Counted from the first letter of the stretch, positions 39,290-49,039 are shown. The stretch is 64,000 nt of DNA from Pseudochrobactrum kiredjianiae (GCF_030362795.1 NZ_JAUCBM010000005.1:1-64000); one strand, 5' to 3'. Notes: a model not told the origin generated them from the sequence alone. Program-made: numbers and translations.

Positions 39290-39319
39290 AAAAAAACGGC
39301 AGAAATTCTGCCGTTTTTT
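39290..39319 (-). terminator. Terminator after grxD
   Basis: AAAAAACGGCAGA (39291-39303) and TCTGCCGTTTTTT (39307-39319) form a perfect 13-bp stem with a three-base loop, 34 bp beyond the grxD stop. T runs are found on both strands. Confidence 0.9.
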
Positions 39320-39352
39320 GATATCACGTTTTTGTGTAGTCCGAAGTTTAAA

Positions 39353-39685
39353 TCAGGCAGCTTTGGTAGCAATGCCTTTTTCGGTCAACAGAGCCTGCAA
39401 TTCACCGGCCTGAAACATTTCACGAATAATGTCACAACCGCCAATGAACTCACCCTTAACGTAAAGCTGAGGAATGGTTGGCCAGTTGGAATATTCTTTA
39501 ATGCCCTGACGCATTTCGTCAGAAGCCAGAACATTGATGCCTTTGTAATCAACGCCGATATAGTCCAGAACCTGAACAACCTGACCGGAGAAACCGCATT
39601 GCGGGAAATCCGGTGTGCCTTTCAGGAAAAGTACAACATCGTTATTTTTGACTTCATTATCGATAAGCGCATTGATGCCGCTCAT
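39353..39685 (-). CDS. grxD: Monothiol glutaredoxin, Grx4 family
   Basis: Binds and delivers [2Fe-2S] clusters, often with a BolA partner. The CGFS active site is in [11 protein letters not shown] with C30, and the rest shows [29 protein letters not shown], all diagnostic. The 110 residues are the normal length. It lies 124 bp downstream of the bolA gene on the same strand, which fits a joint role in iron-sulfur metabolism. Confidence 0.96.
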   Translation of the reverse strand: MSGINALIDNEVKNNDVVLFLKGTPDFPQCGFSGQVVQVLDYIGVDYKGINVLASDEMRQGIKEYSNWPTIPQLYVKGEFIGGCDIIREMFQAGELQALLTEKGIATKAA

Positions 39686-39809
39686 GGAAGGATCCTTTCA
39701 TTACCGGCGGGACAAATTCCGCCGGTTTAGACTTGAAGTAAACTTGTCTTAGATTTTACTGCTTTATGAGCGAAACGGAAGCGATTTTCCATAACGCGAA
39801 GCAGTTTTC

Positions 39810-40043
39810 TTATTCCGGTGCGCGGGTCTGCAGAGCGAGTGCGTGCAAAACGCCGCCCATATTGCCGCCGAGCGCGTCATAAACCATCTGATGCTGCTGA
39901 ACGCGGGTCTTACCGCGAAAGGCTTCCGCTACGACTTCGGCAGCGTAATGATCACCGTCTCCGGCAAGGTCGCGGATGCTGACAACAGCGCCGGGAATGC
40001 CTGCCTTGATCATGTCTTCAATATCACCAGGTGCCATAGCCAT
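39810..40043 (-). CDS. BolA-family protein
   Basis: BolA proteins pair with CGFS glutaredoxins in iron-sulfur cluster trafficking. The start is set at 40043, where GGAGGA stands 7 bp before an ATG giving MAMAPGDIEDMIKAGIPGA; a longer frame to 40064 would include the ribosome binding site itself. The 77-residue product contains the helix-turn-helix-like HYAAEVVAEAFRGKTRVQQHQMVYDAL region (residues about 33-59) and the conserved HALALQT near the end. It sits between purL and grxD, as in many Rhizobiales. Confidence 0.93.
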   Translation of the reverse strand: MAMAPGDIEDMIKAGIPGAVVSIRDLAGDGDHYAAEVVAEAFRGKTRVQQHQMVYDALGGNMGGVLHALALQTRAPE

Positions 40044-40075
40044 ATTAAAATCCTCCGAGAGCATTTTTTCTGATC

Positions 40076-40170
40076 AGAGCGTATCGCGGTCAATGTTTTC
40101 TACCGCGCCCGCTCTGTTTTTGTTTGAGCGCGTATCTTGTCCAAAATGGTTTTACCGTTTGGGGATACGT
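40076..40170. repeat. Composite palindromic repeat upstream of bolA
   Basis: A 40-nt hairpin with AGAGCG...CGCTCT-type ends and inner CGCGGT/ACCGCG stem (40076-40115), then a degenerate second hairpin CGTATC...GATACG (about 40130-40170). Same layout as 27658-27756 and 37369-37467 but more diverged. It lies between purL and bolA. Confidence 0.6.
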
Positions 40171-40242
40171 ATTTAAATTGGAGCCTGCGTCTCGGTGTTT
40201 CAAGACGCAGGCTTCGTTATTAACCGTTATTAAAATCTAGTA

Positions 40243-42474
40243 TCAGATTTCGCCGTTCATATAGTCAGGGAACCATGATTCATAGGCCTGATGCAACTGT
40301 TCAACAGATACAGGCTTTGCCGAACCAAGAATAACAGATTTACCGCCGGTACGGCCGATCAAAGGTGTTGAAATACCGGCTTTTTCTGCACGGCTCTGTA
40401 CCTGCGACAGATTGCCTTCGGTCACAGTCAGCACATAGCGTCCCTGATCTTCACCGAAGAAAGTGAGAACTGGATTATGTGCCGCTGGTTCATTGATGGT
40501 TGCGCCGATTTCGCCTTTGATGGCCATTTCAGCAACAGCCTGTGCCAGACCGCCCGATGAGCAATCGTGAACAGCTGTCACCAGACCATCTTCAATCAGG
40601 CTGCGAACGAAGTCACCGGTCGCTTTTTCATGCGCGAGATCAACATGCGGAGCAGGGCCGTCGATGCGGTTGTGAACGTCACGCATATAGGCGGACTGGG
40701 CAATATGTGTGCCCCAGCCTTCCGGTGCGCCAGCAAGCAGAATGGCTTCGCCTTCACCCGCAAAACGGATGCGTGCCATTTTCGACCAGTCTTTGATCAG
40801 GCCAACGCCGCCGATGGTCGGTGTCGGCAGAATGCCCTGACCATTGGTTTCGTTGTAGAGCGAGACGTTACCGGAAACGATCGGGAATTCCAGCACGCGG
40901 CAGGCTTCGCCGATACCTTTGATTGCATGAACCAGCTGGCTCATGATTTCAGGGCGCTCAGGATTACCGAAATTGAGGTTGTCGGTTGAAGCAAGTGGTG
41001 TTGCGCCGGTTGCTGTTAGGTTGCGCCAGCATTCGGCAACAGCCTGCTTGCCGCCTTCAAACGGATCTGCTTCCACATAACGCGGTGTTACGTCGGAGGA
41101 GAAAGCCAGAGCTTTGGTTTCATGACCTTCAACGCGGATCACACCGGCATCGCCACCTGGCAATTGCAGGGAATTGCCCTGAATCAGCGTGTCATATTGT
41201 TCATAAACCCAGCGGCGGGATGAACCATTGGCAGAGTTGAGTAGCTTGATCAGGCTGTCTGCAATATCGGCTGAAGGTACATCATCGGCAGCAAGCGCTT
41301 TTGGCGCAACAGCCGGTGTCCACGGACGATCATATTCCGGAGCCTCATCACCGAGTTCTTTAATCGGCAGATCGGCAACCTGTTCGCCCTGATGGAAGAC
41401 GCGGAAACGCAGATCATCGGTGGTTTTACCAACGATTGCAAAATCCAGACCCCACTTTTTGAAGATCGCCTGTGCTTCTGCTTCCTGTTCCGGACGCAGC
41501 ACCATCAGCATGCGTTCCTGGCTTTCCGAGAGCATCATTTCATAGGCAGACATCTGCTCTTCGCGCACCGGTACGGTGTCGAGATTCAGCTCAATGCCGA
41601 GATCGCCTTTGGCGCCCATTTCAACGGCGGAGCAGGTGAGACCGGCAGCGCCCATATCCTGAATGGCGATAACTGCACCGGAAGCCATCAGCTCAAGGCA
41701 GGCTTCAAGCAAACACTTTTCGGTAAAAGGATCACCAACCTGAACGGTCGGGCGCTTTTCATCTATCGATTCATCAAACTCAGCCGATGCCATGGTCGCG
41801 CCGCCAACGCCGTCACGACCGGTTTTTGCACCGAGATAAACGACCGGCAGACCAACGCCTTCCGCTTTGGAATAGAAAATCGCATCGGATTTTGCGAGAC
41901 CGGCTGCAAAAGCATTGACGAGGATATTGCCGTTGTAACGGGCGTCGAATTCTACTTCACCACCAACAGTTGGTACGCCGAATGCATTGCCGTAACCGCC
42001 AACGCCGGAAACAACACCGGAAACGAGGTGACGGGTCTTAGGGTGTTCAGGCGCACCAAAGCGCAGCGCATTCATCGCTGCAACAGGGCGGGCACCCATG
42101 GTGAACACGTCACGCAGGATGCCGCCAACGCCGGTCGCCGCGCCCTGATAAGGCTCGATGTAAGACGGGTGGTTGTGGCTTTCCATTTTGAAAACAACGC
42201 AATCGCCGTCGTCAATATCAACAACACCGGCATTTTCACCCGGGCCCTGAATAACGCGCGGGCCGGTTGTCGGCAACGTGCGCAGCCATTTCTTGGAGGA
42301 TTTATACGAGCAATGCTCGTTCCACATAGCTGAGAAAATACCCAGCTCCGTAAAGCTTGGCTCACGACCAATCAGGTCAAGAATGCGCTGGTATTCATCG
42401 GGTTTGAGGCCGTGCGCGGCAATCAGTTCCGGTGTGATCGGGTAATCATTACGGATTGACTTTTTGCTGTCCAT
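40243..42474 (-). CDS. purL: Phosphoribosylformylglycinamidine synthase subunit PurL
   Basis: The ATP-dependent synthetase part of FGAM synthase, step four of purine synthesis. The 743-residue length is that of the small PurL, which works with separate PurQ and PurS, both found nearby. Conserved parts include [19 protein letters not shown] near residues 46-64, [24 protein letters not shown], and the second-half GNVSLYNET. The gene is separated from purQ by a lipoprotein gene and a GST gene. Confidence 0.97.
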   Translation of the reverse strand: MDSKKSIRNDYPITPELIAAHGLKPDEYQRILDLIGREPSFTELGIFSAMWNEHCSYKSSKKWLRTLPTTGPRVIQGPGENAGVVDIDDGDCVVFKMESHNHPSYIEPYQGAATGVGGILRDVFTMGARPVAAMNALRFGAPEHPKTRHLVSGVVSGVGGYGNAFGVPTVGGEVEFDARYNGNILVNAFAAGLAKSDAIFYSKAEGVGLPVVYLGAKTGRDGVGGATMASAEFDESIDEKRPTVQVGDPFTEKCLLEACLELMASGAVIAIQDMGAAGLTCSAVEMGAKGDLGIELNLDTVPVREEQMSAYEMMLSESQERMLMVLRPEQEAEAQAIFKKWGLDFAIVGKTTDDLRFRVFHQGEQVADLPIKELGDEAPEYDRPWTPAVAPKALAADDVPSADIADSLIKLLNSANGSSRRWVYEQYDTLIQGNSLQLPGGDAGVIRVEGHETKALAFSSDVTPRYVEADPFEGGKQAVAECWRNLTATGATPLASTDNLNFGNPERPEIMSQLVHAIKGIGEACRVLEFPIVSGNVSLYNETNGQGILPTPTIGGVGLIKDWSKMARIRFAGEGEAILLAGAPEGWGTHIAQSAYMRDVHNRIDGPAPHVDLAHEKATGDFVRSLIEDGLVTAVHDCSSGGLAQAVAEMAIKGEIGATINEPAAHNPVLTFFGEDQGRYVLTVTEGNLSQVQSRAEKAGISTPLIGRTGGKSVILGSAKPVSVEQLHQAYESWFPDYMNGEI

Positions 42475-42547
42475 ATCGGTGTCGCTGTCTTCTTTGATCT
42501 GGGAGCCTGAGCTCGGATATGTGATTGGTGTGATACTTATTAAACTT

Positions 42548-42590
42548 TTAGCAGCTTCGCTGGCTTTGTTTTATTAGCAGCTTCGCTGGC
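42548..42590. repeat. 17-bp direct duplication at the 3' end of the lipoprotein gene
   Basis: TTAGCAGCTTCGCTGGC occurs at 42548-42564 and again at 42574-42590, 26 bp apart. The second copy includes the stop and last codons of the lipoprotein gene, so the 3' end of the gene appears to have been copied in tandem. Confidence 0.7.
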
Positions 42591-42972
42591 CGGACGCCCA
42601 GCGCGCTGTATCGCGCTCGATGCGCTCCGCAAGCGGGCTTTGCATTAACGGGCCGAAACGTTCCATGCGCCCCGGATTACCTTCTGCCTGTACAACCAGC
42701 AAAGGCCGGTCATTCGGGTTCTTTGCAGGGACTACGAGAATACGCGGGCGGCCGGTATAGGAAACCAGTTCCGGCGCAAGGGTATATTGGCGAAACTGAG
42801 GGTCGCCGGATTTAAACCAGCATTGCCTTGCACCAAGCGCCACGCGCTCCATGGTTGCCAAGGCTGTATGACTAACATTACCTGTTGCCGGAGGCGGTGG
42901 TTTTTTAGACGCGAGACATCCGCTGAGAGCAACTGCGGACAAAGCCATTACAATACCATGCGCCAATTTCAT
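42574..42972 (-). CDS. Hypothetical lipoprotein
   Basis: The 132-residue product starts with a short basic end, a hydrophobic stretch and the lipobox ALSGC, with Cys19 as the predicted lipidated residue. The mature part begins with a Lys/Pro-rich linker and contains two Cys (in GARQCWFKSGD and the final RSC). No known domain is recognised; similar short lipoproteins occur in related genera. It lies between purL and the GST gene on the same strand. Confidence 0.75.
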   Translation of the reverse strand: MKLAHGIVMALSAVALSGCLASKKPPPPATGNVSHTALATMERVALGARQCWFKSGDPQFRQYTLAPELVSYTGRPRILVVPAKNPNDRPLLVVQAEGNPGRMERFGPLMQSPLAERIERDTARWASGQRSC

Positions 42973-43016
42973 TAAAAACTAAGCTCCGCAGAGGAATGAT
43001 ATGAGAACTATAAGTG

Positions 43017-43049
43017 GGCAGAGCCTGAACATGATGATGAGGCTCTGCC
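43017..43049. other. Perfect 10-bp inverted repeat after the GST gene
   Basis: GGCAGAGCCT (43017-43026) and AGGCTCTGCC (43040-43049) form a stem with a 13-nt loop just beyond the GST stop. Neither strand has a long T run, so it may be a weak terminator or a 3' end protecting hairpin. Confidence 0.5.
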
Positions 43050-43060
43050 GATTTGTTTGA

Positions 43061-43714
43061 TTAGCTTGCAGCTTTTGCTATCGCTTTTCTGGCATCGTGC
43101 ATTTCACCCAGCACAGATGCGATTTCAGGAATGCCCTGTGCATTGGTCTGATAGCCTTCAATCTTTGGGAAATCTTCCAAGATGGCTTCAAAACCAGGGA
43201 AACGACGCAGGCTTTCCAGCAGATAACGGGTAGGTGCCAGCCATGCATCCGCCAGTGTAACATCTTCGCCAAGGGCGTAAGGGCCGGAAGAAATACGATC
43301 TTCAATGGTTTTCAGCGCATGACGCACATGATTGAAGATTTTGGTGGTTTTTTCCCCCGGAAACGGATTGGCAGGGCCAGCCAGCAAGACCGGAATGATC
43401 GACGGCAGAACATCCAGATCGAGCAGGCGCATAATAATGCGAATCTGTGCGCGGTCTTTCGGATCGGCAGGCAGCATCGGCTTTTCAGGAAAGCGTTCTT
43501 CCAGATATTCAGCAATAACGGAGGCTTCGAACAGGGTCTCACCCGAGCCGGTAATCAGAACCGGAATACGGCGCATCGGTGAGATTTCCCGAAACTCTTC
43601 CGGTAGCGGTGGTCCGGCAGGTGCATCAACCAGTTTTAAGGGCAGATTTTTGACCTCAGCAATAATGCGGATAAAGGCGCAGTAAGGTGATAAAGGCTTG
43701 TTATAGAGCTTCAT
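43061..43714 (-). CDS. Glutathione S-transferase family protein
   Basis: A cytosolic GST-like enzyme of 217 residues. The N-terminal thioredoxin-fold half begins KLYNKPLSPYCAFIRII and includes RRIPVLITGSGETLFEASVIAEYLEERFP, where the E-A-S stretch matches the glutathione-binding E-S pair. The all-helical C-terminal half includes TLADAWLAPTRYLLESL. The substrate is unknown. It splits the usual purQ-purL pairing. Confidence 0.87.
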   Translation of the reverse strand: MKLYNKPLSPYCAFIRIIAEVKNLPLKLVDAPAGPPLPEEFREISPMRRIPVLITGSGETLFEASVIAEYLEERFPEKPMLPADPKDRAQIRIIMRLLDLDVLPSIIPVLLAGPANPFPGEKTTKIFNHVRHALKTIEDRISSGPYALGEDVTLADAWLAPTRYLLESLRRFPGFEAILEDFPKIEGYQTNAQGIPEIASVLGEMHDARKAIAKAAS

Positions 43715-43797
43715 AGTACTTCCTCCCGTTATGCTGTTGTCATGTTATGCAGAAAATGCCCGCGCAGCATCCTAGCTTCAAGCGGGCAATTTCATTT

Positions 43798-44469
43798 TTA
43801 CGAAGCAAGGCGCTCCAGAGCAGATGCGAACAATGCACGCCCGTCAGTACCGCCATGCGCCTGTTCGATCAGGTTTTCCGGATGCGGCATCATGCCAAGA
43901 ATATTGCCCTGAGCATTGGTAATACCTGCAATGTCATTGACTGAACCGTTCGGATTGGTGCCTTCCGCATAACGGAACACAACCTGACCATTGTCTTCAA
44001 TCGATTTCAGCACATCGCTTTCAGCAAAATAATTGCCGTCATGATGGGCAACAGGGCTGCGGATGATCTGACCCTGTTCATAGCCACGTGTGAACGCTGT
44101 CTGGTTGTTGGCAACTTCCAGCTTCACTTCACGGCAGACAAATTTCAGCGATGTGTTGCGCATCAGCGCACCCGGTAGCAAGCCTGCTTCAAGCAGAATC
44201 TGGAAGCCGTTACAGACACCGATCACGCGCACACCGGCTTCAGCCTTTTTACGCAATGCCTGCATCACCGGCATACGGGCAGCAATCGCGCCGCAGCGCA
44301 GATAGTCGCCATAGGAGAAACCGCCGGGAATGACGATCAGGTCAACATCAGGAATTTCGGTATCGGTCTGCCACACGGTCTGCGGAGCTTTACCGCCGAT
44401 TTTGGTCAGCGCGGCGATCATGTCGCGGTCGCGGTTCAGACCCGGAAGAAGGATAACTGCTGATTTCAT
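43798..44469 (-). CDS. purQ: Phosphoribosylformylglycinamidine synthase subunit PurQ (glutaminase)
   Basis: Supplies ammonia from glutamine to PurL. The start is placed at 44469, giving [17 protein letters not shown]; the frame runs on 60 bp upstream but without family similarity. In the 223-residue product, GVCNGFQ carries the nucleophile C86, and MMPHPENL the His and Glu of the triad. Together with PurS and PurL it forms the three-part enzyme. Confidence 0.95.
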   Translation of the reverse strand: MKSAVILLPGLNRDRDMIAALTKIGGKAPQTVWQTDTEIPDVDLIVIPGGFSYGDYLRCGAIAARMPVMQALRKKAEAGVRVIGVCNGFQILLEAGLLPGALMRNTSLKFVCREVKLEVANNQTAFTRGYEQGQIIRSPVAHHDGNYFAESDVLKSIEDNGQVVFRYAEGTNPNGSVNDIAGITNAQGNILGMMPHPENLIEQAHGGTDGRALFASALERLAS

Positions 44470-44514
44470 AATGCAGATTACTCTCTTTAAATCCAATGCA
44501 GTTTCAGACGAGTC

Positions 44515-44555
44515 AGAGCGAAAATGCAATCAGTTTTGCAACTGATTATTCGCTT
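44515..44555. repeat. Degenerate 40-nt palindrome between purS and purQ
   Basis: AGAGCGAAAA at one end and TTATTCGCTT at the other flank an inner AATCAGT/ACTGATT stem. Length and ends resemble the family A hairpins, but the arms are diverged. It is a likely relic of the family. Confidence 0.4.
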
Positions 44556-44617
44556 ATGCCTTAGCTGCTTCAATGACTCTTTGAAATATGACGCTGAACT
44601 GCGCCAAAATAAAGAGA

Positions 44618-44860
44618 TCAGGCGATATCGAAGCTGTAATCTTCAATTACCGTATTGGCGAGAAGCTTTTCGCACATGGCTTTCAGCTCGGTTTCAGCCT
44701 GTGCTTTATCTGCGGTCTCAAGAACAACATCAAAAACCTTGCCCTGACGGACAGAGTTGACGCCATCAAAGCCGAGGCTGCCGAGAGCGCCGACAATAGC
44801 TTTACCCTGAGGGTCAAGAACGCCGTTTTTCAGTGTGACGGTGACGCGTGCCTTAATCAC
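44618..44860 (-). CDS. purS: Phosphoribosylformylglycinamidine synthase subunit PurS
   Basis: A small bridging subunit needed to join PurQ to PurL. The start is a GTG at 44860 with CAGGA 8 bp before it, giving IKARVTVTLKNGVLDPQGKAI after the initiator. The resulting 80 residues are the normal length; the frame could open 66 bp further up, but no PurS begins there. It lies between purC and purQ. Confidence 0.93.
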   Translation of the reverse strand: MIKARVTVTLKNGVLDPQGKAIVGALGSLGFDGVNSVRQGKVFDVVLETADKAQAETELKAMCEKLLANTVIEDYSFDIA

Positions 44861-44964
44861 TTTGTTATCCTGTATTTTAAAAGAGGAGATGCGCAGTATC
44901 CGGTTGAGATACTGCCTGAAACACACAGCCCGGAAAGCGGCAAACTTCCCGGGCTGAAATTGAC

Positions 44965-45729
44965 TTATTTAACCAGTGTCGGGCCGGAAGGGCGCGGCGG
45001 CTCGTTCTCGTTCATAATGCCGAGACGGCGTGCCACTTCCTGATAGGCTTCAACAAGACCACCCATATCGCGGCGGAAACGGTCTTTGTCCATTTTCTCA
45101 TTGGTCGCGACATCCCAGAGGCGGGCTGAGTCCGGCGAAATTTCATCGGCCAGAACCACACGCATCATGTCACCTTCGAACAGACGGCCGCACTCGATTT
45201 TGAAATCGACCAGCTGAATGCCGACGCCGAGGAACAGACCGGTGAGGAAGTCGTTGATACGAATGGCAAGCGCCATAATATCATCGAGTTCCGCAGGGCT
45301 GGCCCAGCCAAAGGCAGTGATGTGCTCTTCAGAGACCATCGGGTCATCAAGCGCATCGGCTTTGTAGTAGAATTCAATGATTGAACGCGGCAGAACGGTG
45401 CCTTCTTCAATCCCCAGACGCTTGGCAAGCGAGCCGGCTGCAACATTGCGCACGACGACTTCAAGCGGAATGATCTCGACTTCTTTAATCAACTGCTCGC
45501 GCATGTTAACGCGGCGGATGAAGTGGGTCGGAATGCCGATCTTGTTCAACTGTGTAAAGATGTATTCGGAGATGCGGTTGTTCAGCACTCCTTTGCCATC
45601 GATCACTTCATGCTTCTTAGCATTGAAAGCGGTGGCGTCATCTTTGAAAAACTGAATGAGAGTGCCTGGCTCCGGTCCTTCGTAAAGGATCTTGGCCTTG
45701 CCTTCGTAAATACGGCGGCGTCGATTCAT
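44965..45729 (-). CDS. purC: Phosphoribosylaminoimidazole-succinocarboxamide synthase
   Basis: SAICAR synthetase joins aspartate to CAIR in purine synthesis. The 254 residues start [21 protein letters not shown] and contain [36 protein letters not shown] and [10 protein letters not shown], all conserved. It is the first gene of the purC-purS-purQ set and is divergent from the zeta-subunit gene. Confidence 0.97.
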   Translation of the reverse strand: MNRRRRIYEGKAKILYEGPEPGTLIQFFKDDATAFNAKKHEVIDGKGVLNNRISEYIFTQLNKIGIPTHFIRRVNMREQLIKEVEIIPLEVVVRNVAAGSLAKRLGIEEGTVLPRSIIEFYYKADALDDPMVSEEHITAFGWASPAELDDIMALAIRINDFLTGLFLGVGIQLVDFKIECGRLFEGDMMRVVLADEISPDSARLWDVATNEKMDKDRFRRDMGGLVEAYQEVARRLGIMNENEPPRPSGPTLVK

Positions 45730-46046
45730 GGGGTTTAGGAACCTCTGGGGTTTGCTGAGACCGTTTTGAGACGTCCCGTCTCATCCCGATGTTTCAGGAA
45801 GCGGCCACTGCAGCCGCAATGTCTGCGTTCCCTAGCGCAAATGAGACGTTTAAACAATCATCCTTTATGCCGCGATGATGTTTTTCAGCGATTGTTTTAT
45901 GCTTTTTCTGTGTGTGGCCTCTGGTTGTGCCATTGTGTCAACCCTATATGCCTAATGCAACGATACACTTTGGTGTGATTTTGTGGCCTGAGAAGATTTG
46001 AAACAGCAGTCACCATCGGCCAAAACAACGGATATATGAGGGACCT
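45730..46046. other. Divergent promoter region of purC and the zeta-subunit gene
   Basis: 317 bp without a gene. A 7-bp inverted repeat TGAGACG/CGTCTCA with a three-base loop lies about 40 bp upstream of purC, and GAGACG recurs about 70 bp further on. These could be operator half-sites or chance. Confidence 0.35.
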
Positions 46047-46367
46047 ATGAGCGGAATGGACGAACGTCGTAATACTTTCGAGAATAAATTTGCCCATGAC
46101 GAAGATTTGCGTTTTCGTGCCATTGCACGACGCAATAAGCTGCTCGGTCTCTGGGCTGCAGAAAAACTCGGTAAAACCGGCGAAGATGCACAGGCCTATG
46201 CGATGGAAGTTGTGCGTGCGGATTTTGAAGAAGTCGGCGATGAAGATGTTATCCGTAAAGTTGCCGGTGATCTCAGCGCAGCATCCGTGAATGTCAGTGA
46301 TGCTGAATTGCGCGCACAATTGCTGGATCTGCTGGAAGAAGCTGCCAAACAAATCAGCGCTGAATAA
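46047..46367 (+). CDS. DUF1476 protein, F1-ATPase inhibitor zeta subunit homologue
   Basis: In Paracoccus the zeta subunit binds F1 and blocks ATP hydrolysis; the family is restricted to alphaproteobacteria. The 106-residue product begins SGMDERRNTFENKFAHDEDLRF, the N-terminal inhibitory part, followed by RNKLLGLWAAEKLG and a helical remainder. An ATG three codons in is also possible. It lies divergent from purC, as in many relatives, and ends before a terminator. Whether this homologue inhibits its ATPase cannot be told. Confidence 0.92.
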   Translation: MSGMDERRNTFENKFAHDEDLRFRAIARRNKLLGLWAAEKLGKTGEDAQAYAMEVVRADFEEVGDEDVIRKVAGDLSAASVNVSDAELRAQLLDLLEEAAKQISAE

Positions 46368-46390
46368 TCAGCCTTTATAGAATCTATGAG

Positions 46391-46424
46391 AAGCCGTCCG
46401 GAACATTCCGGGCGGCTTTTTTAT
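46391..46424 (+). terminator. Terminator after the zeta-subunit gene
   Basis: AAGCCGTCCGGA pairs with TCCGGGCGGCTT around a four-base loop and runs into T6, 23 bp after the stop. Confidence 0.88.
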
Positions 46425-46521
46425 TAGGCATTGAACAGGAAGGCATGGACGTTGTTTTTATTGCGCTTTAAGATCGGGTTTCGGGAATATTCTGAAATAT
46501 AAGACACATACAGGTGCATTC

Positions 46522-47295
46522 ATGACAACATCACTTTCTCTGGCTGAGCGTTTACGCTCCGGCGAAACCATCCGCTCTGCATGGAGTACAATCTCTGATC
46601 CGCTCTTGCTGGAAAGCATCAGCGCTCTGGGCTTTGATGCCATCACGCTGGATATGCAGCATGGCTCGCACACAGAGCAGGGGATTTGTCAGGGGATTGG
46701 CGCTGTAAAAGCTTCTGGTAAGCCAGTGGTTGTGCGCATTCCGGTCGGCCGCTTCGATACTGCCAGCCGTGCTTTGGATTTTGGCGCTCATGCCGTGATC
46801 GCGCCGATGATTAACTCGACGGATGAGGCTAAGGCCTTTGCTGCATCAATGAAATATCCGCCACTTGGCGAGCGTTCATGGGGCCCGTTGCGCAGTGGAG
46901 CCGGCTATGGGCAACCTGGTTCTCATGACTATTTGCAGGCGGCCAATCAGCAGACATTGAGCTTTGCGATGATTGAGACCCGTGCAGCCTATGAGGCGCT
47001 GGATGCGATTCTGGCTGTTGACGGTATTGATGGTGTATTTGTCGGACCTGCAGATTTCTCAATTGCCTGGAGTAATGGTTTTGAAGCCAATCCATACTCT
47101 GAAGATATTGTGGAGCCGCTGACAAAAATTTCTCAAAGGGCAGCAGCGCATAATAAGCTGGCTGGCATTTATGCCCCTGATAGCGCTTTTGCTAAACGAT
47201 ATCACGCCTTGGGTTATCGTTTTATAACGCTGGCTTCAGATCGCGGTTATCTGGCAGCGGGTGCAGCAGCCATGCTGAAAGCGTGGGACGAGTGA
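46522..47295 (+). CDS. HpcH/HpaI-family aldolase
   Basis: A class II aldolase of the pyruvate/2-keto acid type (4-hydroxy-2-oxoheptanedioate aldolase family). The 257 residues form the TIM-barrel pattern: ITLDMQHGSHTEQG contains the catalytic His region, MIETRAAYE the metal-binding Glu, and FVGPADFSIAW the metal-binding Asp. No other aromatic-degradation gene is next to it, so the substrate may be a different hydroxy-keto acid. It is closed by a two-way terminator shared with the convergent hydrolase gene. Confidence 0.88.
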   Translation: MTTSLSLAERLRSGETIRSAWSTISDPLLLESISALGFDAITLDMQHGSHTEQGICQGIGAVKASGKPVVVRIPVGRFDTASRALDFGAHAVIAPMINSTDEAKAFAASMKYPPLGERSWGPLRSGAGYGQPGSHDYLQAANQQTLSFAMIETRAAYEALDAILAVDGIDGVFVGPADFSIAWSNGFEANPYSEDIVEPLTKISQRAAAHNKLAGIYAPDSAFAKRYHALGYRFITLASDRGYLAAGAAAMLKAWDE

Positions 47296-47304
47296 CAATA
47301 TAAT

Positions 47305-47338
47305 AAAAAGCCGTTCAGAGTATGAACGGCTTTTTTGT
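47305..47338. terminator. Two-way terminator between convergent genes
   Basis: AAAAAGCCGTTCA and TGAACGGCTTTTT form a perfect 13-bp stem with a short loop and T runs on both strands, ending 2 bp before the hydrolase stop. Confidence 0.9.
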
Positions 47339-47339
47339 T

Positions 47340-47888
47340 TCAGAGTTTGGATAGAAACTGTGTGAAGACCATAGTGCCTTCCGGCCAAGGGCCATGTCCT
47401 GATTCCGCATTGATATGACCGGCTTCACCGGCATCAATCAGTAGCGAACCCCAGGCCGCTGCAATATCTTCCGCCGCCTCATATTTCGAAAACGGATCAT
47501 TGCGGCTGGCAATTGTAATTGCCGGAAACGGCAGACGCTCGCGCGGATAGGGGCCGAAGGTCATCAGATGTTTCGGGCGGATTGTTTCATCCAGTACATC
47601 CGGCGGCGCAACAAAGAAGCCGCCGACAACCTTGTCTTTAATATGCGGAAGTGCATGCAGAGCTGTCGGCACGCCTAACGAGTGCGCGACCAGCACGACC
47701 GGCTTGGTGGCTTCCTCAACATGCTTGATGAGCGAGGCAACCCAGTCGTCGCGGACAGGCTTTGACCATTCGGCTTGCTGCACACGACGGGCTGTGGAGA
47801 GCTTATTCTCCCAGCGTGTCTGCCAGTGATCAGGACCGGAATTGGTGTAGCCGGGAATGATGAGGATATCTGCGTCTTTAACTTTCAT
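47340..47888 (-). CDS. RBBP9/YdeN-family alpha/beta hydrolase
   Basis: A small serine hydrolase of unknown substrate. The 182 residues start with ADILIIPGYTNSGPDHWQTRWE (residues 6-27), a family signature. The nucleophile is S70 in VAHSLGVPTA; the Asp is in SRNDPFSKYE and the His in EAGHINAESGHGPWPEG, which is also typical. It is convergent with the aldolase gene. Confidence 0.88.
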   Translation of the reverse strand: MKVKDADILIIPGYTNSGPDHWQTRWENKLSTARRVQQAEWSKPVRDDWVASLIKHVEEATKPVVLVAHSLGVPTALHALPHIKDKVVGGFFVAPPDVLDETIRPKHLMTFGPYPRERLPFPAITIASRNDPFSKYEAAEDIAAAWGSLLIDAGEAGHINAESGHGPWPEGTMVFTQFLSKL

Positions 47889-48203
47889 ATGCCTGATTTA
47901 CTCTGCCTGAAGCGTTTATTCAATATTGGTTCTGCGCGACTGGCCGATGCGGAGCGCGCAATTTCTGTTGTCTTTCATATTATTATTCTGAAGTCAGATT
48001 TAAAGAGCAAATTGAGACTGTTTCTTCTGAGTAGACAGTTTCGTGTTTAATCCGGCCATTGTATCTTAAAATATGAACAGCGTGTTTGCCGCTCCGAGGA
48101 TTGCAACTTATCAACCTACAAGCGATGTATAGATTATGTGAAAGTAACCGCTACCCTGTTATTGCTGGCAAGACTATGCGGCTACAGGAATAGGAATGAG
48201 AAT
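47889..48203. other. 315-bp divergent region between hydrolase and VOC genes
   Basis: AT-rich sequence without a gene or recognised signal. The open frame of the VOC gene extends to 48138, but the ribosome binding site favours 48204. Confidence 0.35.
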
Positions 48204-49010
48204 ATGAGCAAATTACCGTTTGCAGTCACACGTCCTGCCTATGTTGAACGCGTTGGCCTGAAATCGCGCGATGCTGAAACGCTTGCGCACTATTATGAAG
48301 AAATTGTCGGCTTGCGCGAAATGGCACGCCGCGGCTCTTCGATTGTTCTTGGGGCCGGTGGTCGTGAATTGCTGGAAATTGAACAATCTTCGGCATTGAA
48401 ACAGGACGATCCGCGTAGTGCAGGTCTGTTTCATACCGCATTTTTGTTGCCGCAACGTGCTGATCTGGCGCGCTGGATCAGACGTGCGATTGACAAGCAA
48501 TTGCCGGTTGCCGGTGCTTCTGACCATGCGGTGAGCGAGGCCGTTTATCTTACCGACCCTGATGGCAACGGTATTGAGATTTATACCGACCGCGCACCGG
48601 AAACATGGCTATGGAACGGCGATCAGGTGCATATGGTCACCGATGCAATGGATGTGAACGGTCTTTTGCAAGAGCTGAACAATGCGCCGTCTGAATGGAC
48701 AAAAGCACCGGAAGGCACTGTTGTTGGTCACGTGCATCTGCGTGTCGGGCAAATCCAGCCTGCGGATGACTGGTGGCATGATGAACTGGCTTTCGATACG
48801 GTCGCAAAATACGGCTCAAAAGCTGTGTTTCTATCATCCGGCGGCTATCATCACCACATTGCCAATAATATCTGGCAGAGCGCTGGTGCCGGAAAACGTG
48901 ATCTCGATCGCAGCGGTCTGTCTTTTGTCCAGATCAATGATACGCGGGACGTAAAAACTCGTGTTGTTGATGATCCGTGGGGGAATGAGATCCGCATCAA
49001 TAAAATCTGA
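48204..49010 (+). CDS. VOC-family (extradiol-dioxygenase-like) protein
   Basis: Two tandem vicinal-oxygen-chelate domains, in a layout like catechol 2,3-dioxygenases of the CatE type. The start at 48204 follows AGGAATGAG and gives 268 residues beginning SKLPFAVTRPAYVERVGLKSRDAE. Candidate metal ligands are His in LFHTAFLLP, Glu in GIEIYTDR, and His in GHVHLRVGQ of the second half. Substrate unknown; the neighbours give no pathway. Confidence 0.82.
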   Translation: MSKLPFAVTRPAYVERVGLKSRDAETLAHYYEEIVGLREMARRGSSIVLGAGGRELLEIEQSSALKQDDPRSAGLFHTAFLLPQRADLARWIRRAIDKQLPVAGASDHAVSEAVYLTDPDGNGIEIYTDRAPETWLWNGDQVHMVTDAMDVNGLLQELNNAPSEWTKAPEGTVVGHVHLRVGQIQPADDWWHDELAFDTVAKYGSKAVFLSSGGYHHHIANNIWQSAGAGKRDLDRSGLSFVQINDTRDVKTRVVDDPWGNEIRINKI

Positions 49011-49039
49011 GTATCTGATCTAAAAGTCGCCCGACTTGG

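Noticed and set aside
41392-42333. 313-codon plus-strand frame opposite purL
   Set aside because: Antisense shadow of a certain gene with a low-complexity, Asn/His/Phe-rich product.
43017-43049. Inverted repeat as a clear terminator of the GST gene
   Set aside because: Neither strand shows the T run of a Rho-independent terminator, so it is listed only as an inverted repeat.
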